Shown: in pieces, positions 35,957 through 44,482 of the stretch | Numbering within the stretch: position 1 is the stretch's first letter | Layout: each line of letters starts with the position of its first letter | DNA from: Allobosea sp. LC85 | GTDB lineage: Bacteria > Pseudomonadota > Alphaproteobacteria > Rhizobiales > Beijerinckiaceae | NCBI RefSeq assembly: GCF_000735605.1 | Contig: NZ_JPKG01000061.1 | Coordinates: 124,001 to 188,000, forward strand | DNA length: 64,000 nucleotides | Direction: 5' to 3' | Notes under the pieces: generated by a model | Databases searched by the model: none | What the model was told of the DNA's origin: nothing | The model's input: the letters and a program-made list of their open reading frames with translations, nothing else | Translations under genes and position numbers: made by a program

Positions 35957-36877
35957 ATGAGCTTCTTTCGCGACGATACAGACCTGCAGCGGATCGGCCG
36001 CGCCATCGAGGCCCATGCATCTACGATCTACTCCGCCCGTGGTGTCCCGTTGGACCAGTTCGCCTATGTCCTGCTGCGCCCGCAGCCTGGCGGCGAGCGC
36101 CCGCTTGGAGCAGCCCGCCATGCCGAATGGCCGAGCTATCCATGCTCGCTGGTCAAGGTCTTCCACCTCGTCGCGGCGCAGGCGGCCCTCACCGAGGAAC
36201 GGCTGACCGAGCATGAGGAACTCGACCGCGCGATGCGCGACATGATCCTCTGGTCATCCAATTCAGCAACGAACTACATCATCGACCTGCTCACCGGCAC
36301 AACCGGCGACACGCTGCTGCAGGGGGGGGCATTGGGCGACTGGCGCGAGCGCCGCCAGGCCATCAACCGCTTCTTCGCGGGATTGGACTGGCCCGAGTTG
36401 GCCGGCATTAATCTCGACCAGAAGCTGATGGATGATCTGCGCTACGGCCGCGAGAAGATCGGGCTCGACCTCTCTCCCATCGGCCATAACCGCCTGACGC
36501 CGATCGCGATGGCGCGCCTGATGTCCGAGATCTTCTATGGATCCTCGCTGTTGCCCGAGGCTCGCCTGAAATTGGTGCGCGACCACCTCATTCGCGACCA
36601 GGAGAGCCCCGACCGGGGCCGCGGCGCCTATCAGCTGCTCGGATATCTCGGCGGTGGCCTGCCGGAAGGTTCGCAGATCTGGTCGAAAGCCGGACGGACC
36701 CGCTGGCTGGGCGATGCACGCGCCGAATTTCGTCGGCACGACACGATGCGCGCCATCCTGCCCGGCGGAGAGGACTTCATCCTGACCGTCTTCACCCAGG
36801 GCGAAGCCATCGCAGAGGATGACTGCTTCCTGCCGGGCATTGGTCAACTGGTTGCGACCGAGCTAGCCAGGATCTGA
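35957..36877 (+). CDS. Class A beta-lactamase-fold serine hydrolase, cytoplasmic
   Basis: A 306-residue serine hydrolase. The SxxK motif is Ser64-Leu-Val-Lys67 (SLVKVFHL), the second motif reads Ser100-Ser-Asn102 in place of SDN, and the third is Lys244-Ala-Gly246 in place of KTG. There is no signal peptide, unlike true beta-lactamases. The position directly after the ABC permeases suggests it hydrolyses the imported compound, such as a peptide or amide. Family members include esterases and D-aminopeptidases; activity on beta-lactams is doubtful. Confidence 0.85.
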   Translation: MSFFRDDTDLQRIGRAIEAHASTIYSARGVPLDQFAYVLLRPQPGGERPLGAARHAEWPSYPCSLVKVFHLVAAQAALTEERLTEHEELDRAMRDMILWSSNSATNYIIDLLTGTTGDTLLQGGALGDWRERRQAINRFFAGLDWPELAGINLDQKLMDDLRYGREKIGLDLSPIGHNRLTPIAMARLMSEIFYGSSLLPEARLKLVRDHLIRDQESPDRGRGAYQLLGYLGGGLPEGSQIWSKAGRTRWLGDARAEFRRHDTMRAILPGGEDFILTVFTQGEAIAEDDCFLPGIGQLVATELARI

Positions 36878-37022
36878 TCGGAATCTTGCCGTGCACGCCG
36901 ACGACCGGCGGTCGAACGCAAGGGAGCGAAGGCGAGGCCCCTCGGCGAGGCTCAATTTCTGTAGAAGACCGAGATCGGCCGGGCTATATCAAGCGTTCCC
37001 TTTTCGTTCGCGAGACTTCGCC

Positions 37023-38303
37023 ATGGCCCGGCGATCCGGCAGCGCCGACCTTCCCCTCCATCACGGCCGCGTGCCCGCCTGGCTCGGCCGGCGCATGACG
37101 CAGCTGGGCGCCGTCATCTGCGAGGCGATCATCCATCACTATGGCCGCGACGAGTTGCTGCGGCGGTTGGCGCATCCGTTCTGGTTCCAATCCTTCGGGG
37201 CGGTGATGGGAATGGACTGGCACTCGTCGGGCATCACCACCAGCGTGATCGGCGCGCTCAAGCGTGGACTGACCCCGCTGTCTCGCGAACTGGGCCTGCA
37301 TGTCTGTGGCGGGCGGGGAAGCCATTCGCGCCAGACACCGGCCGAGCTCGAACGGATTGGAGCGAGGGTCGGGTTCGACGGACAGGCGCTCGCCACCGCG
37401 AGCCGGCTCGTCGCCAAGGTCGACAGCGCGGCCGTGCAGGACGGCTTCGACCTTTATCTTCATGGCTTCTTCGTCACGGATGAAGGCCATTGGGTCGTGG
37501 TGCAGCAGGGCATGAATGGCGATGGCGGCCTCGCCCGGCGCTATCACTGGCAGTCTGAAGGGCTGGGCAGTTTCGTCGAGGCGCCACATGCCGCCATCGA
37601 CGGCAAGAGCCAAGGCAACATCATCAACCTGACCGACAGGCGCGCGGCCCTCTCCCGCAACGGCCAGATCGACCTGCTGCGCGACATCGGACCGTCGGGG
37701 ATCGTACGGGAATTTGCGGCGCTGGAGCGCGACCGAGCGCCGCCGATCTTGCCCCCGGCCCAGCTTGCTCTGCCTCATCTTGTCATGCCGGCTCATCACG
37801 AGGTCAGACCCAAGGACGTCATCGCGCGACGGCTCCATGGCGCGCTCGCCGCAGCCGCAGACAGGGCGCCTGCCGATTTCTCGGAATTGCTGCTCGTGCC
37901 CGGTGTTGGCGCCCGCACGGTCCGTTCGCTTGCGATCGTGGCGGAAGTGATCCATGGCGCGCCGTGCCGGTTTGCCGATCCTGCGCGCTTCTCCCTCGCC
38001 CATGGCGGCAAGGACAGGCAGCCCTTCGCCGTGCCCACCAAGGTCTACGACCAGACGATCGCGGTGCTGAGATCCGCCATCGATCGGGCAACGCTCGGTC
38101 AGGACGACAAGCTCGCGGCCATCGCCAGGCTGGACCGGGAAAGCCGGCGCCTGGAGCGCGTCGTCTCCGGTCCGACGCTGGACGAGTATGTCACGGAGGA
38201 GAGACTGCGCTCCGCCGAGTATGGTGGCCGGAGTGTCTTCGGCTGGGAGCAGCCGGACGGTGAAGCGCCACCCGCGCCGCCCGCGAAGGCGAACCCGGCT
38301 TGA
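37023..38303 (+). CDS. DUF763 family protein
   Basis: A 426-residue DUF763 protein. The start MARRSGSADLPLHHGRVPAW is typical, with HYGRDELLRRLAHPFWFQSFGAVMGMDWHSSGITTSV and HVCGGRGSHSRQTP. A helix-hairpin-helix-like LLLVPGVGARTVRSLAIVAE near residues 300-320 suggests nucleic-acid binding. The family is found in archaea and scattered bacteria and has no established function. It is 145 bases after the hydrolase and convergent with the extensin-like gene. The start at 37023 is preferred over the long upstream frame. Confidence 0.88.
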   Translation: MARRSGSADLPLHHGRVPAWLGRRMTQLGAVICEAIIHHYGRDELLRRLAHPFWFQSFGAVMGMDWHSSGITTSVIGALKRGLTPLSRELGLHVCGGRGSHSRQTPAELERIGARVGFDGQALATASRLVAKVDSAAVQDGFDLYLHGFFVTDEGHWVVVQQGMNGDGGLARRYHWQSEGLGSFVEAPHAAIDGKSQGNIINLTDRRAALSRNGQIDLLRDIGPSGIVREFAALERDRAPPILPPAQLALPHLVMPAHHEVRPKDVIARRLHGALAAAADRAPADFSELLLVPGVGARTVRSLAIVAEVIHGAPCRFADPARFSLAHGGKDRQPFAVPTKVYDQTIAVLRSAIDRATLGQDDKLAAIARLDRESRRLERVVSGPTLDEYVTEERLRSAEYGGRSVFGWEQPDGEAPPAPPAKANPA

Positions 38304-38391
38304 CCTTCAGCCATGGCGCCAGCGCGTTGCCATCGGCATTTCCGCCGATGGGCGTCTGGCATGCTGCTGGGGCGGAGAACCGGACTGCTCG

Positions 38392-39180
38392 TCATTCGAC
38401 CGTCCACTGGCAAATGCGAAACCCGCGCGAGCGCTGGCGCATGTCGAGATGGAGATGGTCCTTGTGGGAACTGTCGGCTCCCGGGCCGAGCACGGTGGCG
38501 AAGCGTTGGCAGGCGCTCTTTTGCACGGCGTCGCGCATTGAGCGGGACGCAGGCTCCTGACCCGCGAATGCCACGGTGCGGCCATCCTGCATCAGCAACC
38601 CGCCGACATCGAGAGCGTTGCCGCTCGCATGCTCACTGATCGGCGCGCCTGTATCGCGGTTTCGTGACCGGCAGGCATATCCGCCGACCCCCGTCAGCTT
38701 CGCAAGCCGGGCGTTCTCCCGCGTTGCCAGCGCAGCGAGATCGTCACGGACCCAGGCGAGAACCTCCAGCGCAAGAGAGCACCGCACGGCGATCGCGCTG
38801 TCCAGCTCGATCCTGGAACCGTCGGGCATGGTCAATCGCTGGAACGTCACCGGGTCCTCGATCGCGCATTCCCCTGTGCTTGCGCCGTTCTGCGAGGACA
38901 ATACGACACCCCCGCTCTCCTCGAAGACCCTGATACAGGTCGATGGAACCGCCGGGCCACGCTGTTCCAACGAATTCCTGTCTGCAGTGGAGTCAGCTTG
39001 TGGGGGCAATCGGCTCGGCCGCGGCGGAGGCAGCGGCGCAAGCACGCGTGCTGGATCCGATTGCGACACGCCTGGCACTTTTGCCTGACGGTCACGCGCC
39101 AGCGCTCCGAAGCCGAGCATGAACAGAGAAAGGGCTAGCGCGATCCAGGCGAGGCCTCGCCGTCTCTGGCGACCTGACAC
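38392..39180 (-). CDS. Extensin-like C-terminal domain protein (M15-type peptidase fold)
   Basis: A 262-residue envelope protein. An N-terminal helix (GLAWIALALSLFMLGFGAL) anchors or exports it; a Pro-rich linker follows. The C-terminal extensin-like domain carries paired cysteines and the zinc-site sequences SEHASGNALDVGGL and SSHKDHLHLDM, like M15/VanY D,D-peptidases. Relatives process peptidoglycan. The GTG start at 39180 is 5 bases after the L,D-transpeptidase stop, so the two are one operon. Confidence 0.88.
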   Translation of the reverse strand: MSGRQRRRGLAWIALALSLFMLGFGALARDRQAKVPGVSQSDPARVLAPLPPPRPSRLPPQADSTADRNSLEQRGPAVPSTCIRVFEESGGVVLSSQNGASTGECAIEDPVTFQRLTMPDGSRIELDSAIAVRCSLALEVLAWVRDDLAALATRENARLAKLTGVGGYACRSRNRDTGAPISEHASGNALDVGGLLMQDGRTVAFAGQEPASRSMRDAVQKSACQRFATVLGPGADSSHKDHLHLDMRQRSRGFRICQWTVE

Positions 39181-39184
39181 CGCC

Positions 39185-40165
39185 TTAATCCAGGAAACGC
39201 ACCGGCACACCCGGGCGCACGAGGTCGGCAAGCTCCTCCGCGTCCCAGTTCGTCAACCGCACACAGCCATGCGACGTCGTCTTGCTGACCTGCGCGGGTT
39301 CCGGCGTCCCGTGAATGCCGTATGTCGGCTCCGACAGTGCGATCCAGATGGTTCCAACCGGGCCATTGGGCCCGGGCGGAAGGACGAGGGTTTCATCATT
39401 CTTGCCCTGCTGGAAGTTCTTCTCGGGATCGTAGGTGTATCTCGGGTTCCTCGCGATGCGCTTGACCTTGTACTGCCCGGTCAGTGAGGGGGTGTCGGTG
39501 CTTCCGATCGTTGCCGGATAGCTGGCAAGGATGGTGTCACCATCGCCATGGACGACGACCATCCCCGTACTCTTCACGACATCGACCCGTTTGGCGGCTC
39601 CCTTCTGGAGCGAACGTTCGGCAGAAACGACGTAAATTCCGCGGCCGGCACCGGCGAAGCGCTGCCCGGGGTTAAGCGCCAGCAATAGCCGTTCGCTCAT
39701 GTGAAAGCGTTCGCCGAGCATCTCCTGCGGGCTGGTATAGGCGAGCCGCTTCATCCTGGCCTGCTTGGCGTAATCGCGGGGAATGGCGTCGGCGAAGTCG
39801 TATTCCATGTCCTTGTCGGACAGCTTGTATTCGACCACGACATCCTGAACGGTATCGCCACCGAGACCGAGCCACGCGACCTCGTCCAGCTCATCGCCTT
39901 CGCCGAGTTTTTCCTGGCGCCGGAACTGCGCGATGGCCTTGCGGTAGTTCTCGCCATCGACGCCATCGATCACGCCCGGTGAGATGCTGCGCCGGCTGAG
40001 CAGGGCCTGCGCCTTCACGATGAAGGGATCGGGCCCGTTCGCTGCCTGGCGGGTTGCCCCAGCGAACGTCGCCGTGTTGATCTGATCGGCTGTGAGGGCC
40101 GAGGCGGGAGTCGCACTGAGCACGAGCACCACAGAGGCCATTGCGCGCAGATCGGTGAACTTCAT
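39185..40165 (-). CDS. L,D-transpeptidase with peptidoglycan-binding domain
   Basis: A 326-residue exported YkuD enzyme making 3-3 peptidoglycan cross-links or anchoring proteins. A signal peptide (ASVVLVLSATPASA) is followed by a peptidoglycan-binding-like region (residues 40-95: VKAQALLSRRSISPGVIDG) and a LysM-like stretch, then the catalytic domain with IHGTPEPAQVSKTTSHGCVRL; Cys in HGCVRL is the nucleophile. It is the first gene of a pair with the extensin-like peptidase. The start at 40165 is preferred. Confidence 0.92.
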   Translation of the reverse strand: MKFTDLRAMASVVLVLSATPASALTADQINTATFAGATRQAANGPDPFIVKAQALLSRRSISPGVIDGVDGENYRKAIAQFRRQEKLGEGDELDEVAWLGLGGDTVQDVVVEYKLSDKDMEYDFADAIPRDYAKQARMKRLAYTSPQEMLGERFHMSERLLLALNPGQRFAGAGRGIYVVSAERSLQKGAAKRVDVVKSTGMVVVHGDGDTILASYPATIGSTDTPSLTGQYKVKRIARNPRYTYDPEKNFQQGKNDETLVLPPGPNGPVGTIWIALSEPTYGIHGTPEPAQVSKTTSHGCVRLTNWDAEELADLVRPGVPVRFLD

Positions 40166-40445
40166 CGATATGGGCTCCGATGAGGTCACACTCTATACGG
40201 CCGAAACGGCGACATGTTCCCAAGTCCTCCTCAGGCGCCGGGTCGGCTCGTCGGCATGACCAAGCCGCCATTCGGGTTGCCGGCATGGTTGGCAACCCGC
40301 CGGCCATCCGACGTCCGCCGGCATCGCGTAGGACGCACGGAGGACGCGGCTCCAGCCCGGGAACCTAACGGCTTCGTGATGCGATGTTTGGCAAGTTCCG
40401 CGTTGGATCAGCTTAAGTTCGTGGGGTCCGTCATTGGGACCTGTC

Positions 40446-42020
40446 ATGAGATATCGCGCGCTTGCAGCACTTGCCCTTGCCGGGCTGTCCGTTTTGGCTC
40501 CTCTGGCTGTCCTGGAGCAAGCGCGTGCGCAGGAGACTGCGCCAGCGCAACGGGATCAGGGCCCAGGGGACGCGCAGGCAAATAGGCAGGAGTCTCGCCC
40601 TGCGACCGGCCAGGGCGTGGCCCTGCCGCAACCCTCCGTGACGCGCCACGAATTGATCCTGCCCGGTCGCACGCTGCGCTATACGGCGACAGCCGGGTCG
40701 TTGCCGGTCAGTGACCAGTCCGGGCGCAGGCTCGCCGACATCGCCTATGTCGCCTATGTGCTCGACCGCGACCTTGGCGCTTCCATTTCGACGCGCGCCG
40801 TCACGTTTGCCTTCAATGGTGGGCCGGGTGCCGCCTCGGCTTATCTCAATCTCGGCCTGATGGGTCCGAAACGGCTGCCCTTCGGCCGACAGGGCGACGC
40901 ACCGTCCATGCCGCCCCTGGTCGTCGACAATGCCGACACCTGGCTCGACTTCACCGATCTCGTCTTCATCGACCCGGTGGGCACGGGTTTCAGCCGCTTC
41001 GCCTCCGGCAACGATGACGCGCGCGGGCTGCTCTGGTCGGTCGAGGGAGACTACAAGTCGCTCTCACGCATCATTGCCAACTGGCTGCGCCTGAACGACC
41101 GCCTTGCTTCGCCGAAATTCCTCGTCGGTGAGAGCTATGGCGGGTTCCGCGCACCCAAGATCGCCAGCGAATTGCAGACCGGCGACGGTGTCGGCGTCTC
41201 CGGCATCGTGATGCTCTCCCCGGTGCTCGACTTCACCTACCAGCGCGACGCCGGCAGTTCGCCGCTTCGCTGGGTGGTTTCACTCCCGGCGATGGCCGCG
41301 GTGAAGCTGGAGCGCGAAGGCAGGCTCTCGCGCCAGACGCTGGCAGAGGCCGAAAACTATGCTGCCGGCGACTATCTCGCCGATATCCTGAAGGGCCCGC
41401 GCGACCGCGACGCGACCAAACGACTGGCTGACCGGGTTGCAACGCTGACGGGGCTCGACCGGTCTCTGGTGGAACGCATGGGCGGCAAGGTCGATGCTGG
41501 CACCTTTCTGCGCGAGCTGGACCGCAGCAAGGGCCTGGTCGGCAGTCCCTATGACGGAACTGTCTCTGCCCTCGATCCCGATCCCGAAGCCGCACGCGGC
41601 AGGGCACCGGACGCCGTCCTGAGCGCGATCACCGCCCCCCTGACGAGCGCGATGCTCAGTCATTATGCGGGTGAACTGAATTGGCGGCCCGAAGGGCGCT
41701 ATTTCCTGTTGAACGAAGAGGTCAACCGACGCTGGAGCTACGGCCAGGGTCGCGGCGACCGCGAAACCATGCGCGAGCTCCGCAATGTGCTCGCGCTCGA
41801 CCCACGCCTCGCGGTCATCGTCGCACACGGGTTCACCGATCTCGTCACACCGTATTTCGAGACCAAGCTTCTCCTCGATCAACTGCCGGCCTTCGGCGAT
41901 CCTGCGCGGGTGAAGCTACAGGTCTTTCCCGGCGGGCACATGTTCTATTCGCGAGACGCCTCGCGCGCGAATTTGCGCGAGGCGGTCCGCACCATGATCG
42001 AGGCCCGACAGGGATTGTGA
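40446..42020 (+). CDS. S10 family serine carboxypeptidase-like protein
   Basis: A 524-residue secreted serine peptidase of the alpha/beta hydrolase S10 group. A signal peptide (ALAALALAGLSVLAPLAVLEQ) is followed by FNGGPGAASAYLNLGLMGP (oxyanion region) and LVFIDPVGTGFSRF. The catalytic triad is Ser in GESYGGF, Asp in HGFTDLVTPYF and His in PGGHMFY. Location is periplasmic. The start at 40446 (MRYRALAAL) follows an open frame 12 bases longer. Confidence 0.93.
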   Translation: MRYRALAALALAGLSVLAPLAVLEQARAQETAPAQRDQGPGDAQANRQESRPATGQGVALPQPSVTRHELILPGRTLRYTATAGSLPVSDQSGRRLADIAYVAYVLDRDLGASISTRAVTFAFNGGPGAASAYLNLGLMGPKRLPFGRQGDAPSMPPLVVDNADTWLDFTDLVFIDPVGTGFSRFASGNDDARGLLWSVEGDYKSLSRIIANWLRLNDRLASPKFLVGESYGGFRAPKIASELQTGDGVGVSGIVMLSPVLDFTYQRDAGSSPLRWVVSLPAMAAVKLEREGRLSRQTLAEAENYAAGDYLADILKGPRDRDATKRLADRVATLTGLDRSLVERMGGKVDAGTFLRELDRSKGLVGSPYDGTVSALDPDPEAARGRAPDAVLSAITAPLTSAMLSHYAGELNWRPEGRYFLLNEEVNRRWSYGQGRGDRETMRELRNVLALDPRLAVIVAHGFTDLVTPYFETKLLLDQLPAFGDPARVKLQVFPGGHMFYSRDASRANLREAVRTMIEARQGL

Positions 42021-42174
42021 GCGCTACCGCGGCCTCGCGCTGAAGCGTCGCCCCCGCCCTGAACGGGTGAGCGCGCCGCAACGTCCAGGATGGACCGATT
42101 CAGCCGTAAGGGCGCTGAATGGCAGCTCTGCAAGCGCGCATTTCTGCCGGCAAAGCCCGGAAACGGCGCGTGGC

Positions 42175-42969
42175 TCACGGCGTCGTGCCCGCGTTTTTGT
42201 CCCGGAAAGCGGCCTCTCCCGCGTCCGACACCTCCACCCACTTCTTGTCGGGCGCTGCATCGGCGACGTAGCTGTCGTGCCAGTTCCACCACTTATAGGT
42301 TGGCGTCTGAGGATAGCCCTCGGGCGAGTCCTCCCAGACCTCCTGCCGACCCAGCGGCGTGATGTCGAGATAGTTCCAGGTGTTCCCCATCTGCTCGTCG
42401 CCGCGGTTGTTGATGAAATAGGTGCGGAACACCCGGTCGCCGTCGCGGTAGAACACGTTCGTGCCGTGCCACTCATCCACGCCGAAGTCGGCGTCGAAGC
42501 TGTCCGTGAGGGTGAACCACGGCATCTCCCAGCCCATCCGCGCCTTCAGCCGTGCGATGTCCGCCTGCGGCGCACGCGAGGCGAAGACGAGGGTGGTGTC
42601 GCGGGCGTTCAGGTGGGCGAGATGGGCGACCTGGTCGGCCACCATGGAGCAGCCGCGGCAGGCGTGGTCGGGCCAGCCAAAAACGCCCGGCTCGAAGAAC
42701 GCTCGATAGACGATCAGTTGGCGCCGACCGCCGAACAGGTCGAGCAGGCTGGCCTTGCCCGCGGGCCCCTCGAACGCATACGCCGTCGCCACGGCCATCC
42801 ACGGCATGCGCCGGCGCTCGGCGGCCAGCGCGTCGCGGGCGTGGGTCTGGGCTTTTTCTTTCACGAGCAGTTGTTTACGGGCCTCCTCCCATGCCTGCGG
42901 CGACACGACCGGTGGTGTGTGCATGGCAGGTTGTCCGCCCTTCCGTCCGTTCTCGGCTGATTGTGTCAT
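42175..42969 (-). CDS. DUF899 family thioredoxin-like protein
   Basis: A 264-residue protein of the DUF899 (AhpC/TSA-related) family. Features are QAWEEARKQLLVKEK at the start, a DLFGGRRQLIVYRAFFEPGVF strand, CRGCSMVADQVAHLAHL with paired Cys, and an IFGVDEWHGTNVFYRDG-like region. No proven function; probably a cytoplasmic redox protein. A stretch of 338 bases upstream has no gene. Confidence 0.9.
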   Translation of the reverse strand: MTQSAENGRKGGQPAMHTPPVVSPQAWEEARKQLLVKEKAQTHARDALAAERRRMPWMAVATAYAFEGPAGKASLLDLFGGRRQLIVYRAFFEPGVFGWPDHACRGCSMVADQVAHLAHLNARDTTLVFASRAPQADIARLKARMGWEMPWFTLTDSFDADFGVDEWHGTNVFYRDGDRVFRTYFINNRGDEQMGNTWNYLDITPLGRQEVWEDSPEGYPQTPTYKWWNWHDSYVADAAPDKKWVEVSDAGEAAFRDKNAGTTP

Positions 42970-43308
42970 GGCCTTGGAAACCTCCCGGTAAGGGCGATCT
43001 CCCGCACCTTCAGGATGCGGCGCGGGTCCATTTGCCGCTCATCGCCCGCCATTGATCGTGAGAGAGTTTGGCACCGCAAATCGAATGGCGGGAGTAACAA
43101 ACGTGGCGATATTCGGATGGAGGCGTTGATCGCAGGCACGGGGCCTGTGCTCGAAGCGGAGCGCCTTCTCCGATCTCCCCTTGCCCCTCGCAGGGCTCGC
43201 CGATCGGGTCCGACCGCTCGGACGTCGTTTGGGCGTCAAGCCAAACTCCTGGTCGCCATGAAGCCCAACGTGCGTGGAGGGCTCCGATCCGGCCGGACAC
43301 GGATCGAA
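42970..43308. other. 339-base gene-free region
   Basis: Between DUF899 and the pmpB end. The short open frames here are not recognised and have the composition of shadows. Presumably it holds the DUF899 promoter; no clear motif was seen. Confidence 0.5.
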
Positions 43309-43752
43309 TTAACGGCGAGCGGCCCTGACGGCGGCGAAGCGGTCATGAATCGTCATGCCGGCCAACATGGCTGCGACGAACAGCACGACCGGCAGGAACC
43401 CCATGGAAAGGGCGGCGACCGCCGGCCCCGGGCAGAAGCCGGCCATGCCCCAGCCGAGCCCGAACAGGGCGGAACCGAGAATGAGCCGCCGATCGACCTG
43501 CTCAGGAGACGGGATATGGAAACGGTCGTCGAGGACAGGCCGCTGCATCCGCCGCACCAGCGCCATCGCGCCGAGCGCAACGACAAGAGCGCCGCCGAGC
43601 ACGAAGGCGAGGCTCGGGTCCCAATGACCGCTCCCGATATCGAGGAATCCAATGACGCGGGCCGGATCGAGCATGCCCGACCACGCAAGGCCGAAGCCGA
43701 ACATGGCGCCGGCGACAAGCGCAACGAGCAGGCGTGGCAAGGGCTGTGTCAT
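43309..43752 (-). CDS. pmpB: YeeE/YedE family protein, second subunit-like (PmpB)
   Basis: A 147-residue membrane protein with about four helices. FGLGWGMAGFCPGPAVAAL holds the conserved Cys of YeeE-family sulfur-compound transporters. Last gene of the bigR operon. Its ATG overlaps the stop of PmpA (ATGA). With PmpA it is likely to move thiosulfate, sulfite or a related sulfur species. Confidence 0.85.
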   Translation of the reverse strand: MTQPLPRLLVALVAGAMFGFGLAWSGMLDPARVIGFLDIGSGHWDPSLAFVLGGALVVALGAMALVRRMQRPVLDDRFHIPSPEQVDRRLILGSALFGLGWGMAGFCPGPAVAALSMGFLPVVLFVAAMLAGMTIHDRFAAVRAARR

Positions 43753-44153
43753 CCGACGAGCCTCATGAGCGTGGCCGCAGCGATTCCGGCCACCAGGAAG
43801 GTGACGGTCGCGGCAATCGAACGGCGGGAAAATCGCGCAAGCCCGAGGATGCCGTGGCCCGAGGTGCAGCCCGAGCCCATCCGCGTGCCGAAGCCGACCA
43901 GCAGCCCGGCGATCAAGATGACGGGCAAGGAGGCGACGATCGTAACCTGCGGCCAGCGGCCGAAGGCGATGGCGAACAGCACCGGGCCGGCCACGAGCCC
44001 GATCACGAAGGCGGCGTTGGCTGGCACCTGCGCGCCCTGCGCCAGCCGGCCAATGATGCCGCTGATGCCGGCGATGCGACCGTTGAGAAGCAGCAGCAGC
44101 GCCGCAGAGAGTCCGATCAGCATGCCGCCGAAAAGCGAGGGCCAGTAACTCAT
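43749..44153 (-). CDS. pmpA: YeeE/YedE family protein, first subunit-like (PmpA)
   Basis: A 134-residue membrane protein starting MSYWPSLFGGMLIGLSAALLL. The signature GSGCTSGHGILGLARFS includes the Cys that in the full-length thiosulfate transporter YeeE lines the path. Start and stop overlap the neighbouring genes by 4 bases each. PmpA and PmpB appear to be the two halves of a YeeE protein. Confidence 0.87.
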   Translation of the reverse strand: MSYWPSLFGGMLIGLSAALLLLLNGRIAGISGIIGRLAQGAQVPANAAFVIGLVAGPVLFAIAFGRWPQVTIVASLPVILIAGLLVGFGTRMGSGCTSGHGILGLARFSRRSIAATVTFLVAGIAAATLMRLVG

Positions 44154-44482
44154 GATCGCAGGGCCTCCGGCTCGCAGAAGATGCCGTAGAGTGCTTCGAT
44201 CAGTTGCGCCGCCTTGTCCGCCGTCAGGCGATAGAAGATCTGCTTGCCCTCCCGCCGCGTCTCGACGATTCCCGCCTCCCGCAGCACCGTGAGTTGTTGC
44301 GAGAGCGTCGGCTGGTGGATATCGAGCCGGCTTTCGAGCTCGCCGACCGCATATTCTCCCTCGGCAAGCATGCAGGCGAGCATCAGCCGTACCGGATGGG
44401 CCATCGTCTTGAGCAGTCCCGCGACCTCGTCCGCACGGGCCGCCATGTCGACTGGCTTCGCAGCCTCGCTCGCCAGGTTCAC
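44150..44482 (-). CDS. bigR: ArsR-family persulfide sensor BigR/SqrR
   Basis: A 110-residue winged-helix repressor. The recognition helix is in HQPTLSQQLTVLREAGIVETRREG. Cys37 (ACMLAEGE) and Cys103 (IFCEPE) match the pair that forms a persulfide-dependent bridge in BigR/SqrR. It senses reactive sulfur and releases the operon. The GTG start overlaps the blh stop. The likely operator is the long palindrome at 45793-45839 before blh. Confidence 0.9.
   Translation of the reverse strand: MNLASEAAKPVDMAARADEVAGLLKTMAHPVRLMLACMLAEGEYAVGELESRLDIHQPTLSQQLTVLREAGIVETRREGKQIFYRLTADKAAQLIEALYGIFCEPEALRS

Noticed and set aside
42961-43300. Small genes on either strand between DUF899 and pmpB
   Set aside because: No signal peptide, domain or ribosome binding site; composition fits shadow frames.
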